A stretch of 64,000 bases of DNA from Halomontanus rarus (GCF_029338335.1 NZ_CP119796.1), one strand, 5' to 3'. Numbered from the stretch's first letter, positions 33,613 to 42,456 are shown. Notes: generated from the sequence alone by a model not told the origin. Translations and numbers: made by a program.

Positions 33613-34692
33613 TCACGCGGGAGACGGCGTCGCCGACTCGACCTCGTCTTCGACGACCGTCATCCGGTTGTCGACCGAATAGGGGCCGCCGCCGGTGATG
33701 AGGAGGACGGAAGCCATCCCGAACAGCGCGACGTGGGCGAGGACGGGGTCGTCCGGCAGGGCGAACAGCGTCAGCGAGAACATCGCGATCGCCGTCGCCG
33801 CTCCGGCGCGAGTGAACGCACCCGCGATGAGCGCCGCTCCGAGGGCGGCCTCGGTCAGCCCAGCCCCCACAACCCACAGCTCCGGGCTGGCCGGAATCAC
33901 CGCCGTCAGGTCGTAGTTGTCGACGACAGCCAGTGCGATCCCCGGCCGAAGGAGTTTCTGGGAGACGCCGAGGTAGACGAACGTGACGCCGAGCCCGACG
34001 CGGGTTACCGTCGGCAGGAACTGCTCGTAGGCTTCGATCCGCGACCTGAACCTTCGCGCACGGCCGTAGACGAGATCGATACGGCCGTAGAGCGTTCCCG
34101 GCGTGCCGGCCATTCGCGAGAGGACGTGATCGGCACTCGGGCGGCCGCTTCCCGCGAGTGCGATGGCGAGCGAGCCGCCGACGAACTCGAGTTGGAGCAA
34201 GAGCCGGGGTTCGAAGACGAGGCCGACGAGGTAGGTTCCGAGCGTGAGGAGCGCGACGAGCCTGGTCGCGAGCCCGAACAGCAGGAGAAAGCCGAGCGCG
34301 ATCTGGAGGAGACGTACCTGCACGTCGACTGCGGGGCTGACGAAGTAGCCGCCGAATCCGGCCCCGATCAGCGGAATTCCGAAGGAGATTCGCAAGAGCC
34401 AGGGGACGTACTCGGTGTACTCGCCCATCGCGAACCGAAACGCCGCGAAGTCTTCGGGAAACGGCCGGAACACGAGATAGGCGGCGACCGCCGCGAGGAC
34501 CGCCAGCCCACCCGCGAGGAGGGGGCCGACGACGAACGGATCGCTGATCGCATCGGTGAGAAACGCCACGGCGCCAGTGTCGTGTTCGTCGTCGACGACG
34601 TACTCCTCGTGTGCCATCGCCGATCCGGCCGCGAGGACGAGAAGGACGATTACGGCACACCACCACGAAACCAACCGCGACGCTCGCGTCAT
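33613..34692 (-). CDS. DoxX-like multi-pass membrane protein
   Basis: 359 residues. A short N-terminal signal or helix (WWCAVIVLLVLAAGSAMAHE), a polar loop, then eight or so hydrophobic helices (DPFVVGPLLAGGLAVLAAVA, IALGFLLLFGLATRLVALLT, RVGLGVTFVYLGVSQKLLRP, GLTEAALGAALIAGAFTRAG). The last 140 residues resemble DoxX/DoxD-type membrane proteins (quinone-linked oxidoreductase subunits), with the KLLRPGIAL turn of that family. Function unknown; it sits between RtcB and archease, 84 nt from rtcB. Confidence 0.75.
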   Translation of the reverse strand: MTRASRLVSWWCAVIVLLVLAAGSAMAHEEYVVDDEHDTGAVAFLTDAISDPFVVGPLLAGGLAVLAAVAAYLVFRPFPEDFAAFRFAMGEYTEYVPWLLRISFGIPLIGAGFGGYFVSPAVDVQVRLLQIALGFLLLFGLATRLVALLTLGTYLVGLVFEPRLLLQLEFVGGSLAIALAGSGRPSADHVLSRMAGTPGTLYGRIDLVYGRARRFRSRIEAYEQFLPTVTRVGLGVTFVYLGVSQKLLRPGIALAVVDNYDLTAVIPASPELWVVGAGLTEAALGAALIAGAFTRAGAATAIAMFSLTLFALPDDPVLAHVALFGMASVLLITGGGPYSVDNRMTVVEDEVESATPSPA

Positions 34693-34754
34693 ACACGGAC
34701 GTTTAGCCCCGCCACGGAAAAGGACTCCCGAGAGCGCGAGGTGTTCTCACACTG

Positions 34755-35243
34755 CTACACGTCGAAGACGACGTACGCCTCCCAGCCCGCAGTTTCCGAA
34801 CCGGACTCGCCACCGACCGCCTCGAGTCGCATCTCCGAGTAGGTCACCGCCTTCACCTCGCGGGCGTCGATCTCCGAGAGGGGGACGCCGCGGGCGCTCC
34901 CCTCGAGGGTCCACCGGTCGTCCGCGTCGTCAGTGCCTTTTTCGTCGTCTGCGTCGCCCGCTTCGGGACGCTGGTCTCGGATCCGAACGCGGTTTTCGAC
35001 CGGCAACTCGAGGCGGACGTCCCGGAGGTAGATCAACTCGTCTAAATACTCGAACAGGAGCGCCTCGCGGGATTCGGCGGCGACAGTGAGGTCGAATCGG
35101 TCCCCGGTGTCCGGCGGAATCTCGTCTGTGTTACAGGAGGCGGCCGCCAGACCGTCCGCGACCGCGGCGACGGTCTCTTCGAGGGTCTCACCCGTCGCTT
35201 CGACGGCGATGTCGGCCGTGTGCTCCCGGAGTTCGAAGGCCAT
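34755..35243 (-). CDS. Archease (RtcB activator)
   Basis: 162 residues from the ATG at 35243. MAFELREHTADIAVEATGET is the archease N-terminus with the Asp metal ligand. EALLFEYLDELIYLRDVRLE and EIDAREVKAVTYSEMRLEAV close the domain. A 20-residue acidic insert (DADDEKGTDDADDRW) is haloarchaeal. Archease speeds RtcB guanylylation and multiple turnover and relaxes its nucleotide choice. It is the only gene upstream of the DoxX-like protein and rtcB on this strand. Confidence 0.95.
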   Translation of the reverse strand: MAFELREHTADIAVEATGETLEETVAAVADGLAAASCNTDEIPPDTGDRFDLTVAAESREALLFEYLDELIYLRDVRLELPVENRVRIRDQRPEAGDADDEKGTDDADDRWTLEGSARGVPLSEIDAREVKAVTYSEMRLEAVGGESGSETAGWEAYVVFDV

Positions 35244-35409
35244 CGGTCGTCGGTTCACGGACTGGCGTGGTATGGTCGTCGGTTTCGTCACCACTGTACT
35301 CTCGAGTCTTCCGTTTCGGCCAAAACCGGGGACTGGACGGCGGGAAAACCGTTCGCCAGTTGTCGTCTTGCCGGTGGAATTATATTCGCGTCCATACTAG
35401 GAGGCGGTA

Positions 35410-35898
35410 GTGAGCGTCAACATCGACAGCCGTGTCGTCAGCCCAGGGACCGACGAGCACGTCGAGGAAGCCTGGGAGCTCAAAGAGCGCATTCACCACG
35501 AGGAGGGTGTGCTCAAGCAGCGACGCAACTTCTTTACGGACGCCTATCGCCGGTCGACGGTCCACTGTTACTTCCACGAGGACGAAACCGGTCGAAACCT
35601 CATCGGGTTCACCGCGGTCAGGCGTGACGGCTACATTCTCTTTCTCGCCGTCGCTCCCGACTGTCGCGGCGAGGGAATCGGCAAGCGACTGGTCGCCAGC
35701 GCCGTCGAGGACCACCGGACGGTGACCTGCCACGCCCGGACGACCAACGAGAACGCCCTCCAGTTCTACGAGAACCTGGGCTTCGAGATCAAACGCCGGA
35801 TCGATAACTACTACGAGGACGGCGGCGACGCCTACTACCTCAAACTCGGCTCCGAAGGCGGGATCACGGATCGCCTCTCGGATCTCATGAGCCGGTAG
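35410..35898 (+). CDS. GNAT N-acetyltransferase (RimI-like)
   Basis: 162 residues from GTG 35410. GYILFLAVAPDCRGEGIGKR is the acetyl-CoA loop (V-x-P-x-x-R-G-x-G-I-G), then TTNENALQFYENLGFEIKRR is the classic RimI-like C-terminal motif. It probably acetylates a protein or small amine; substrate unknown. Upstream, TTATATTCGCG (about 35376-35386) could be its TATA box. Divergent from archease. Confidence 0.87.
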   Translation: MSVNIDSRVVSPGTDEHVEEAWELKERIHHEEGVLKQRRNFFTDAYRRSTVHCYFHEDETGRNLIGFTAVRRDGYILFLAVAPDCRGEGIGKRLVASAVEDHRTVTCHARTTNENALQFYENLGFEIKRRIDNYYEDGGDAYYLKLGSEGGITDRLSDLMSR

Positions 35899-35953
35899 CG
35901 TAGAACACTTCGAACGAACCCACATCTCGAGACGAGAACTATCAGTCGATACG

Positions 35954-36205
35954 GTAGATCCGTTTCTCGGCGTCTTCCCGTTCGTCGTCGGTATCCCGTT
36001 CGCGGCGTTTCCGTACCGTCTCGCGCGACTCGAGAAGCAATTCGACTCGGTCGGGAGCAAGACGCAGTGGTCGGCCGTCGAACCCGCCGACCGGACGGTT
36101 GGACTGACGCGCATCGGGGCCTCGGTACGGTCGGTCTCGGCGCGATCACCGTCCTCGCCGCGGTCGTCGAAGCGACACTCGCGCCCCCATCCCGGCAGTG
36201 TTTTA
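35954..36205 (+). pseudogene. Frameshifted, start-less small membrane protein gene
   Basis: The plus strand reads VDPFLGVFPFVVGIPFAAFP, YRLARLEKQFDSVGSKTQWS, AVEPADRTVGLTRIGA. After a one-base shift at about 36110-36120 it continues GLGTVGLGAITVLAAVVEAT. Two hydrophobic stretches flank the motif SVGSKxxWxxVEPADxxVxLTRIG, which I know from small haloarchaeal membrane proteins with IGSK and EPADW signatures. There is no ATG, GTG or TTG in frame before VDPFL (GTA stands there) and the frame breaks before the second helix. Two lesions argue for real decay rather than a single read error. Confidence 0.6.
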
Positions 36206-36233
36206 ACGACCGCCCGACGAGTAATCGGACCGT

Positions 36234-37409
36234 ATGGAGGAGCGAACGAGGGCCTATCTACGCGGCCGATTCCGCGACTACTACCGTCGCACGACGATCA
36301 CCCCGCCACCCGCAGCGAACGAGCGAGAGTGGGGTTATATCCCGTGGACCGAGGGCCCCGGCACGACGATGGTTCGACACCGATCGCTCCTCGAGCTCGG
36401 CGCGCTCGAGGACTTCCTCGAGCGAAAGCGCCCCCAGCACGTCTACTTCTCGGCGGGTCGATACACCGACCCCGGCGCGAGTTCGATGAGCGAGAAGGAG
36501 TGGCGCTCGTCGGACCTGGTCTTCGACCTCGACGCCGACCACCTGCCGAGTGTCACGCTCGGTGAGGACAGCTACGCAGAGATGCTCGCGAAGTGCAAGG
36601 ACGCTCTCGGTCGGCTCCTCGACTTTCTCGAGGACGACTTCGCCTTCGAGGACCTCGAGATCGTCTTCTCGGGCGGGCGGGGGTACCACGTCCACGTCCG
36701 CGACGACGGCGTTCGCCACCTGGATCGGGAGCATCGACGGGAGATCGTCGACTACGTCCGCGGGATCGGCCTCGAGTACGACGAGCTAATCGAGACCGAG
36801 ACCGTCAGCGGGCTGGGCCGCAAGACGCCGACCGAACGGCGAACGCTGAAGATCGACGGCGGCTGGGGCCGACGAACCCACCGCTACTTCATGGCGTTCG
36901 TCGACGAATTGCTCGAGATGGACGAGGAAGACGCTCTCGCCCGGCTGCAGGAGTTCGACGGCATCGGCGAGGGTAAGGCGACGGCGACGCTCAACGCCGC
37001 GCGAAACAATCGCGAAGGGATCGAGTCGGGGAACGTGACGGTCCACACCGCGATCTCACAACTGGCCGAGCGGTTCGCCGACACCGCCGTCGAACGCGAC
37101 AACGCGCCGATCGACGAGCCGGTGACCACCGACACCAACCGCCTCATCCGGCTGCCGGGGAGCCTCCACGGCGGGAGCGCGCTCGCCGTCCGCCGGATCG
37201 ATCGCGACGACCTCGCCGACTTCGATCCGATGGTCGACGCCGTCCCCGAAACGTTCGTCGGCCACGAGATCACCGTCGACGTCGACCGCGGCGGCGAACT
37301 GGAACTCGGCGGCGAGCCGATCACGATCTCTGAGGGAGCGCAAACGCTCCCGGAGTACGTCGCGATGTTTCTCATGGCACGCGGCCGTGCGGAAAAAGAG
37401 AAAGAGTGA
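36234..37409 (+). CDS. priS: DNA primase small (catalytic) subunit PriS
   Basis: 391 residues. MEERTRAYLRGRFRDYYRRT is the typical start. SDLVFDLDADHLP (about 95-107) carries the catalytic Asp pair. IVFSGGRGYHVHVRDDGVRH and the zinc-less motif VTTDTNRLIRLPGSLHGGSA, with the third Asp, follow. It makes RNA/DNA primers with PriL. It is 280 nt upstream of the GINS gene on the same strand, a conserved archaeal replication pairing. Confidence 0.96.
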   Translation: MEERTRAYLRGRFRDYYRRTTITPPPAANEREWGYIPWTEGPGTTMVRHRSLLELGALEDFLERKRPQHVYFSAGRYTDPGASSMSEKEWRSSDLVFDLDADHLPSVTLGEDSYAEMLAKCKDALGRLLDFLEDDFAFEDLEIVFSGGRGYHVHVRDDGVRHLDREHRREIVDYVRGIGLEYDELIETETVSGLGRKTPTERRTLKIDGGWGRRTHRYFMAFVDELLEMDEEDALARLQEFDGIGEGKATATLNAARNNREGIESGNVTVHTAISQLAERFADTAVERDNAPIDEPVTTDTNRLIRLPGSLHGGSALAVRRIDRDDLADFDPMVDAVPETFVGHEITVDVDRGGELELGGEPITISEGAQTLPEYVAMFLMARGRAEKEKE

Positions 37410-37689
37410 GGCGACGGCGCCCGAGACGGTGGAACCGGGTGTAAGGCGGCTGGACTCGAAAAGCGGGTCCCGTCGAACCGACGACGATATCTTTACAATC
37501 CCGGGTACTGTTCAGACAGATCAGGAGTTTCCCGGGTCGGGAACGCGCGGTGATCGCGACCGCGACTACGACCGCGGGAGTGCATTGGAGACACGGTCAC
37601 TGAGAACGCGAACGCGGGGGCGGGGATTCGAACCGCAGACGCCGCGGGCGAAGTCGACGATACCGAGAACGAGAACATAGACGACCACA

Positions 37690-38709
37690 ATGAATCTCGA
37701 CGAGTTGCGCACGGTCCAGAGCAAGGAGCGCCAGAAGGACAGCCTCCAGCACCTGCGCCCGTCGTTCTACCAGGAAGTCGCCGACTACATCTCCGAACTC
37801 AAAGAAGAACGCGAACGCGTCGCCGAGGCGGCCGACGATCCCTTCTCATCGCCCGAGGTCGGTCGACTCACCGACGAGATCGAGACCGCCAAGGACGTCG
37901 TCGAAGCCATCTACGAGCGCCGAATGGGCAAACTCGTCAAGCAGGCGAGTCTCGCCGCGGCGGGGATGCCAGCCAACGACGAGGGGCTCACCGCCGAGGA
38001 ACAGGACCTCTTCGAGGACCTCATCTCGCGCATCGAGTCGAACAAGGGTCGCGTCCTCGACGTGCTCGAGGGGTCGGCGAGCTCGAGTTCCGGAACCGAA
38101 ACGGAGTCGGAGTCGGAGTCGGAGACGACATCGAACACGGATACATCCCCCGACTCGAGTGCCGATCGAACCGCTGTGGCGGAGGGTGCTCCGTCCGAAT
38201 CGACGCCGTCCGAAGCGGACCCTAATACTGATACTGATACTGATACTGGTACCCCTCCCACACCACCGCAAGCACCGCCGGGCGAGTCAGACGTGGGCAG
38301 GACGGACCCAGAGACGCCGGCTCGAGAGGACGACGCCGCCACCGACAGCGGCGTCAGTGCAGCGGACGTCATGGGTGGGGACGTGCCGTCCTCGAAGACG
38401 AACGCGTCCGACACGGCCGGCGTTCAGTCGGCGGCCGACTCAGATTCTGGTTCGAACTCGAACTCGAGCGCAGAACACGCTGTGGACACTGACACCGGTA
38501 CAGACACGGACGCGGACGCGGATCCGAATTCGGACGCGGAGACCGACCGAAACGTCGACCGCGTCACCGTCCGTATTACTCGCGACGTCGGTTCGATCCT
38601 CGGCGTCGACGACCGCGAATACACGCTCTCGAGCGACGACGTCGTGACCCTGCCCGAGCAGAACGCGACGCCGCTGGTCGAACGCGACGCCGCCGAATCG
38701 CTCGAGTAA
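37690..38709 (+). CDS. GINS complex subunit (Gins51-like) with long disordered insert
   Basis: 339 residues. The N-terminal alpha-helical A domain (MNLDELRTVQSKERQKDSLQ, LRPSFYQEVADYISELKEER, LVKQASLAAAGMPANDEGLT) fills about 1-120. Residues about 125-285 are a Ser/Thr/Asp/Glu/Pro linker with hexamer repeats (TDTDTDTDTG). The C-terminal B domain (VTVRITRDVGSILGVDDREY ... VVTLPEQNATPLVERDAAES) is the small beta domain of Gins51. It activates the MCM helicase with Cdc45/RecJ. The linker is much longer than in other archaeal Gins51. Confidence 0.9.
   Translation: MNLDELRTVQSKERQKDSLQHLRPSFYQEVADYISELKEERERVAEAADDPFSSPEVGRLTDEIETAKDVVEAIYERRMGKLVKQASLAAAGMPANDEGLTAEEQDLFEDLISRIESNKGRVLDVLEGSASSSSGTETESESESETTSNTDTSPDSSADRTAVAEGAPSESTPSEADPNTDTDTDTGTPPTPPQAPPGESDVGRTDPETPAREDDAATDSGVSAADVMGGDVPSSKTNASDTAGVQSAADSDSGSNSNSSAEHAVDTDTGTDTDADADPNSDAETDRNVDRVTVRITRDVGSILGVDDREYTLSSDDVVTLPEQNATPLVERDAAESLE
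38225..38248 (+). repeat. Hexamer microsatellite ATACTG x4 in the GINS gene
   Basis: Four perfect ATACTG units in frame, encoding alternating Asp and Thr in the disordered linker. In-frame length change would be tolerated. Confidence 0.85.
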
Positions 38710-38820
38710 CCCGCATCTCTTCTCGCCGCCCGCATTTCGCTCGTTCGCTGCTCTCACACCCGACTCGAGGCCGCCACACGCAACCGCAAAGCCTACCTTC
38801 GACCGGTCGAACTGACGGCT

Positions 38821-39288
38821 ATGCTCGACGTAGGAGACGATGCACCGGAGTTCGAACTGCCGAATCAGGACGGCGACATCGTCCGTCGCTCCGATTTCGA
38901 GGGCCGGCGGGTCGTGGTCTACTTCTACCCCCGCGCGAACACCGAGGGCTGTACGACCGAGGCCTGCGAGTTCCGCGACGAGAGCCCGACGTTCGACGAG
39001 CGAGACGTCGCAATCCTCGGGATCAGCGACGACCCCGTCGACGACCTCGCGGCGTTCGCCGAGGAATACGAGCTGCCCTTCGACCTGCTCTCGGACGAGG
39101 CCGGCGAGGTGGCGACGCTGTACGAGTCCTACGGCGAAAAACAGATGTTCGGCAACACCTTCGACGGCGTCTTCCGCAACACGTACGTCGTGGGACCCGA
39201 CGGCCGGATCGAAGCGGTCTACGAGGGCGTCTCACCCGAGGGTCACGCAGAAGAGATTCTGGCGGATCTGCAAGACGCGACGGCGTAG
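38821..39288 (+). CDS. bcp: Peroxiredoxin of the Bcp/PrxQ type
   Basis: 155 residues. VVVYFYPRANTEGCTTEACE holds the peroxidatic Cys44 and resolving Cys49 five residues apart, the PrxQ pattern. VAILGISDDPVDDLAAFAEE, DLLSDEAGEVATLYESYGEK and NTFDGVFRNTYVVGPDGRIE are family landmarks. It reduces H2O2 and organic peroxides with thioredoxin. Monocistronic. Confidence 0.95.
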   Translation: MLDVGDDAPEFELPNQDGDIVRRSDFEGRRVVVYFYPRANTEGCTTEACEFRDESPTFDERDVAILGISDDPVDDLAAFAEEYELPFDLLSDEAGEVATLYESYGEKQMFGNTFDGVFRNTYVVGPDGRIEAVYEGVSPEGHAEEILADLQDATA

Positions 39289-39486
39289 ACACCCAGTCAG
39301 CACTGATCATAGACGCTGAAACGAGACTCCCGCGGACGGTTTTCCTCAGTCGTACGGGTGAGTCACGTCTCCACTGCAGCGAGCCATCGCTCGAGTGATC
39401 TCACGAACACGAACGTCGACTCGCAAAAATGGGTGTCTGTAGCGACGGTCGTCCCACCAGAGGGGACGGTTCGGGAAGGGACCGAG

Positions 39487-41742
39487 CTATTGGAACGTCC
39501 GTCCGACTTCCTTCTCCTCGGGTTCGGCCTTCTGGAAGTTCTCTTCGATCTCCTCGTAGCGTTCCCGGGTCTCGGGGGTCACGCTCGGCTTGACTTCGTC
39601 GAGCGCATGCTCGAAGTGCTCGCGGCTGATGCGAACGTTGCCGACCGTGTCGGTCATGTCCTCGGGGTCGACCGTCTGGATGAACTCCCGGGTCGCGGCC
39701 ATCGACGCCTCGCGACAGACCGCTTCGATGTCCGCACCGACGTAGCCCTCCGTTTCGGCGGCGAGCCACTCGAGGTCGACTGCGTCGGCCAACGGTTTGT
39801 CGCGGGTGTGGACCTCGAAGATCTTCTTCCGCCCCTCCTCTTCGGGGACTGGAACGTGGACGTGCCGGTCGAGGCGGCCGGGGCGCAACAGCGCCGGATC
39901 GATCAGGTCCGGCCGGTTCGTCGTGGCGATCACGACGACGTCCTCGAGTTCCTCGAGGCCGTCGAGTTCGGTCAGCAGCTGGCTGACCACGCGTTCGCCG
40001 ACGCCGGAGTCGCCGGTACGCTGACCGCGTTCGGTCGCGATCGAGTCGATCTCGTCGAAGAAGATCACGGTCGGTGCGTTCGACCGCGCCTTCTCGAAGA
40101 CCTCGCGGACGCCCTTCTCGGACTCGCCGACGAACTTGTTCAGGAGTTCGGGCCCCTTGATCGAGATGAAGTTCGACTGGGCCTCGTTCGCCACCGCTTT
40201 GGCGAGCAGCGTCTTCCCGGTGCCCGGGGGTCCGAACATCATGACGCCCTTCGCGGCCTGCATGTCCATCGCCTCGAAGACCTCGGGGTAGTCCAGCGGC
40301 CACTGGATCGTCTCGCGGAGACGCTCTTTAGTGTCGCCGAGTCCGCCGACGTCCTCCCAGGTGACGTCGGGAACCTCGACGAAGACCTCGCGGAGCGCGG
40401 AGGGTTGGATTCCCTTGAGCGACTCCTTGAAGTCCCGTTCCGTGACGCGTAAGGTCTCGAGGACGTCCGCGTCGATCTCGTCGGACTCCAGGTCGAGTTC
40501 CGGACGGATCCGACGCAGGGCGTTCATCGCGGCCTCTCTGGCGAGGCTCTCGAGGTCGGCCCCCACGAAGCCGTGGGTGTTCTCGGCGTACTGGTCGAGG
40601 TCGACGCTGTCGGAGAGGGGCATCCCGCGGGTGTGGACCTGTAGGATCTCCTTGCGGCCGTCCTTGTCCGGAACGCCGATCTCGATCTCGCGGTCGAAGC
40701 GACCGCCGCGGCGGAGTGCGGGGTCGATCGCGTCGACCCGGTTGGTCGCTGCGATGACCGTCACGCGGCCACGCTCCTCGAGGCCGTCCATCAGGCTGAG
40801 CAGCTGGGCGACGACGCGGCGTTCGACGTCCCCGCCGGCCTCCTCACGCTTTGCGGCGATGGAGTCGAGTTCGTCGATGAAGACGATCGCCGGAGCGTTC
40901 TCCTCGGCCTCTTCGAAGACCTCGCGGAGTTGCTCTTCGCTCTCGCCGTAGTACTTCGACATGATCTCCGGTCCGGAGATGGTCTCGAAGTGGGCGTCGA
41001 TTTCGTTGGCGACGGCTTTCGCCATCAGCGTCTTCCCGGTGCCCGGCGGCCCGTGGAGCAAGACGCCCTTCGGCGGCTCGATGCCAAGTTGCTGGAACAG
41101 CTCGGGGTGGCGCATCGGCAACTCGATCATCTCGCGAACTTGGTCGAGTTCGTTGTCGAGGCCACCGATGTCCTCGTAGGCGACGTTCGGGACGCCCTCG
41201 GCGGAGGTCCCGCTGGAGCTGATCTGCTCGGCGGGCGTCTCCGAGATCTGGATACTCGTCGAATCGGTGATGACCACCGTGCCCGAGGGTGCGGTGTCAG
41301 CGATCTTCAGCGGCACCGATTGACCGGAGCTGGCCATCGGGCCGAACGACAGCGAGAACGGTACCGTCTGCCCTTCGGTGACGGCCTGACCGCTCAGCTT
41401 GTCGCGGACGAGCGGACCGATATCGCCGCGAATCCGGAGGTTCTGTGGGAGCGCCACGGTGACCGACGTCGCTGGGTTGACGTCCGCCGCGTCGACGGTG
41501 ACGCGGTCGTCGATCCCGACGTTGGCCTCCTGTCGGAGCCGTCCGTCGATCCGGATGACGTTTCGACCCTCGTCCTCGGGGTAGCCCGGCCAAACCCGGG
41601 CGACGGCCTGTTCCTCACCGTTACCGTCGATGAGGATGTAATCCCCGTTCTCGAGGTCGAGTTCGCGCATCGACGCGCGGTCGATCGCTGCCAATCCGCG
41701 GCCCGCGTCCTTCTGTTTTAGGGGTTTAACGGTGAGTTTCAT
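39487..41742 (-). CDS. cdc48: Cdc48/p97-type AAA+ ATPase
   Basis: 751 residues. N-domain (MKLTVKPLKQKDAGRGLAAI to about 190), then two AAA modules. D1: VLLHGPPGTGKTLMAKAVAN (Walker A) and IVFIDELDSIAAKREEAG (Walker B). D2: VMMFGPPGTGKTLLAKAVAN and VIFFDEIDSIATERGQRT, each with Arg-finger segments. It unfolds proteins in the cytoplasm, for instance for the proteasome. The C-terminus VGRTFQ could be a recruiting tail. Its ATG overlaps the stop of an Hsp20-like gene by 4 nt, so the two are co-translated. Confidence 0.96.
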   Translation of the reverse strand: MKLTVKPLKQKDAGRGLAAIDRASMRELDLENGDYILIDGNGEEQAVARVWPGYPEDEGRNVIRIDGRLRQEANVGIDDRVTVDAADVNPATSVTVALPQNLRIRGDIGPLVRDKLSGQAVTEGQTVPFSLSFGPMASSGQSVPLKIADTAPSGTVVITDSTSIQISETPAEQISSSGTSAEGVPNVAYEDIGGLDNELDQVREMIELPMRHPELFQQLGIEPPKGVLLHGPPGTGKTLMAKAVANEIDAHFETISGPEIMSKYYGESEEQLREVFEEAEENAPAIVFIDELDSIAAKREEAGGDVERRVVAQLLSLMDGLEERGRVTVIAATNRVDAIDPALRRGGRFDREIEIGVPDKDGRKEILQVHTRGMPLSDSVDLDQYAENTHGFVGADLESLAREAAMNALRRIRPELDLESDEIDADVLETLRVTERDFKESLKGIQPSALREVFVEVPDVTWEDVGGLGDTKERLRETIQWPLDYPEVFEAMDMQAAKGVMMFGPPGTGKTLLAKAVANEAQSNFISIKGPELLNKFVGESEKGVREVFEKARSNAPTVIFFDEIDSIATERGQRTGDSGVGERVVSQLLTELDGLEELEDVVVIATTNRPDLIDPALLRPGRLDRHVHVPVPEEEGRKKIFEVHTRDKPLADAVDLEWLAAETEGYVGADIEAVCREASMAATREFIQTVDPEDMTDTVGNVRISREHFEHALDEVKPSVTPETRERYEEIEENFQKAEPEEKEVGRTFQ

Positions 41743-41993
41743 AGCGTGTCCTCCTCTTCCAGTTCGATAGTGAGCACGCCATTTTTCATTAACGCTTGCG
41801 CACTCCCCGCGTGTTCTGGGAGCTCGAATTCCTGTTGTTCGTCCGCCAGGACGACGATGACCGTTCCGTCGACGACGTCGACGGACGCATCCGCGTCCTG
41901 CGGGCCGAAGTCGACGACCAGAACCGACTCGTCGTCGTACTCGTACTGCCGTACCATCTGCCCATCGTCGTGGGCGAGGTGCTCTATATTCAT
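41739..41993 (-). CDS. Hsp20/alpha-crystallin-like small protein (DUF7127)
   Basis: 84 residues from the ATG at 41993; a TTG two codons upstream is less likely. YDDESVLVVDFGPQDADASV, VVDGTVIVVLADEQQEFELP and ALMKNGVLTIELEEE follow the strand order of an alpha-crystallin domain. It lacks the long N-terminus and IxI tail of active chaperones, so it is a reduced sHSP. It overlaps cdc48 by ATGA, and a strong TATA (42024-42034) precedes it. It may deliver or hold substrates for Cdc48. Confidence 0.8.
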   Translation of the reverse strand: MNIEHLAHDDGQMVRQYEYDDESVLVVDFGPQDADASVDVVDGTVIVVLADEQQEFELPEHAGSAQALMKNGVLTIELEEEDTL

Positions 41994-42023
41994 GATCAAC
42001 TAACCCAAAGTAAGCATTCCAAC

Positions 42024-42034
42024 TATTTAAGTAT
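42024..42034 (-). promoter_or_regulatory. TATA box of Hsp20-like/cdc48 operon
   Basis: CGAAATACTTAAATAG on the minus strand contains a full BRE-TATA, ending 31 nt upstream of the ATG at 41993; with TSS spacing of about 25, the leader is very short. Confidence 0.7.
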
Positions 42035-42302
42035 TTCGCAGGTGAATCGGGAGACGTAACGGGGGTAGACGAACATTACGTTGTTCGCGGTTCACAGAAC
42101 AGTCGGCGACGCTATGATGGCTTTACCGTAGGTTCCCACGTACGTGCGATTCATATCACGGCCAGAGGAACGAGTCGTACCGATCGCATTCGGCACTCGA
42201 GTCTGTGGTCACGACTGAGAGCGAGAATTACACGCTCGGTCACCGGTTCGAGGCAACCGAGCAGGACACTCGTAAGTCTCCAACAGGAGAGATGTCGAAA
42301 AG

Positions 42303-42456
42303 TGCCCGGGGAGGGCTCCGAACCCTCGATCTCCGCATGTCCCAGGTCCGAGGCTCGGCAGAGTCCTCGAGGGACACGGAGGCTTCCAAAGGCGAAACCG
42401 CACCGAATCTCTGAACCCTATGAGTGCGGCGCTATGTCCAGCTAAGCCACCCGGGC
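42303..42456 (-). tRNA. Elongator tRNA-Met (CAT) with 80-nt intron
   Basis: Acceptor GCCCGGG pairs with CCCGGGC, discriminator A. The anticodon stem CCGCA (exon 1) pairs with TGCGG (exon 2), and the loop gives CAT. Exon 1 is 42419-42456, the intron 42339-42418 and exon 2 42303-42338. The mature tRNA is 74 nt. Exon edges lie after the A following the anticodon, the standard 37/38 site, and a short helix TTCAG/CTGGG pairs the intron ends next to it, consistent with a bulge-helix-bulge cut by the splicing endonuclease. Borders may shift 1-2 nt. Exons are expected to be joined by RtcB (30640-33528). An intron here is typical of haloarchaea. Confidence 0.9.

Noticed and set aside
35944..36090. Minus-strand frame ending ERDTDDEREDAEKRIYRID
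   Set aside because: It looks haloarchaeal in charge but has no start codon and is exactly antisense to the decayed membrane gene, which better explains the pattern.
37622..37642. T-arm-like GATTCGAACCGCAGACG after priS
   Set aside because: One stem mismatch, no acceptor or anticodon arms, and no second copy. Probably chance or too degraded to call.
37387..37680. A 97-codon plus-strand frame from a GTG inside priS
   Set aside because: Starts within priS, has unnatural Arg/Asp/Thr composition and no ribosome-binding context.
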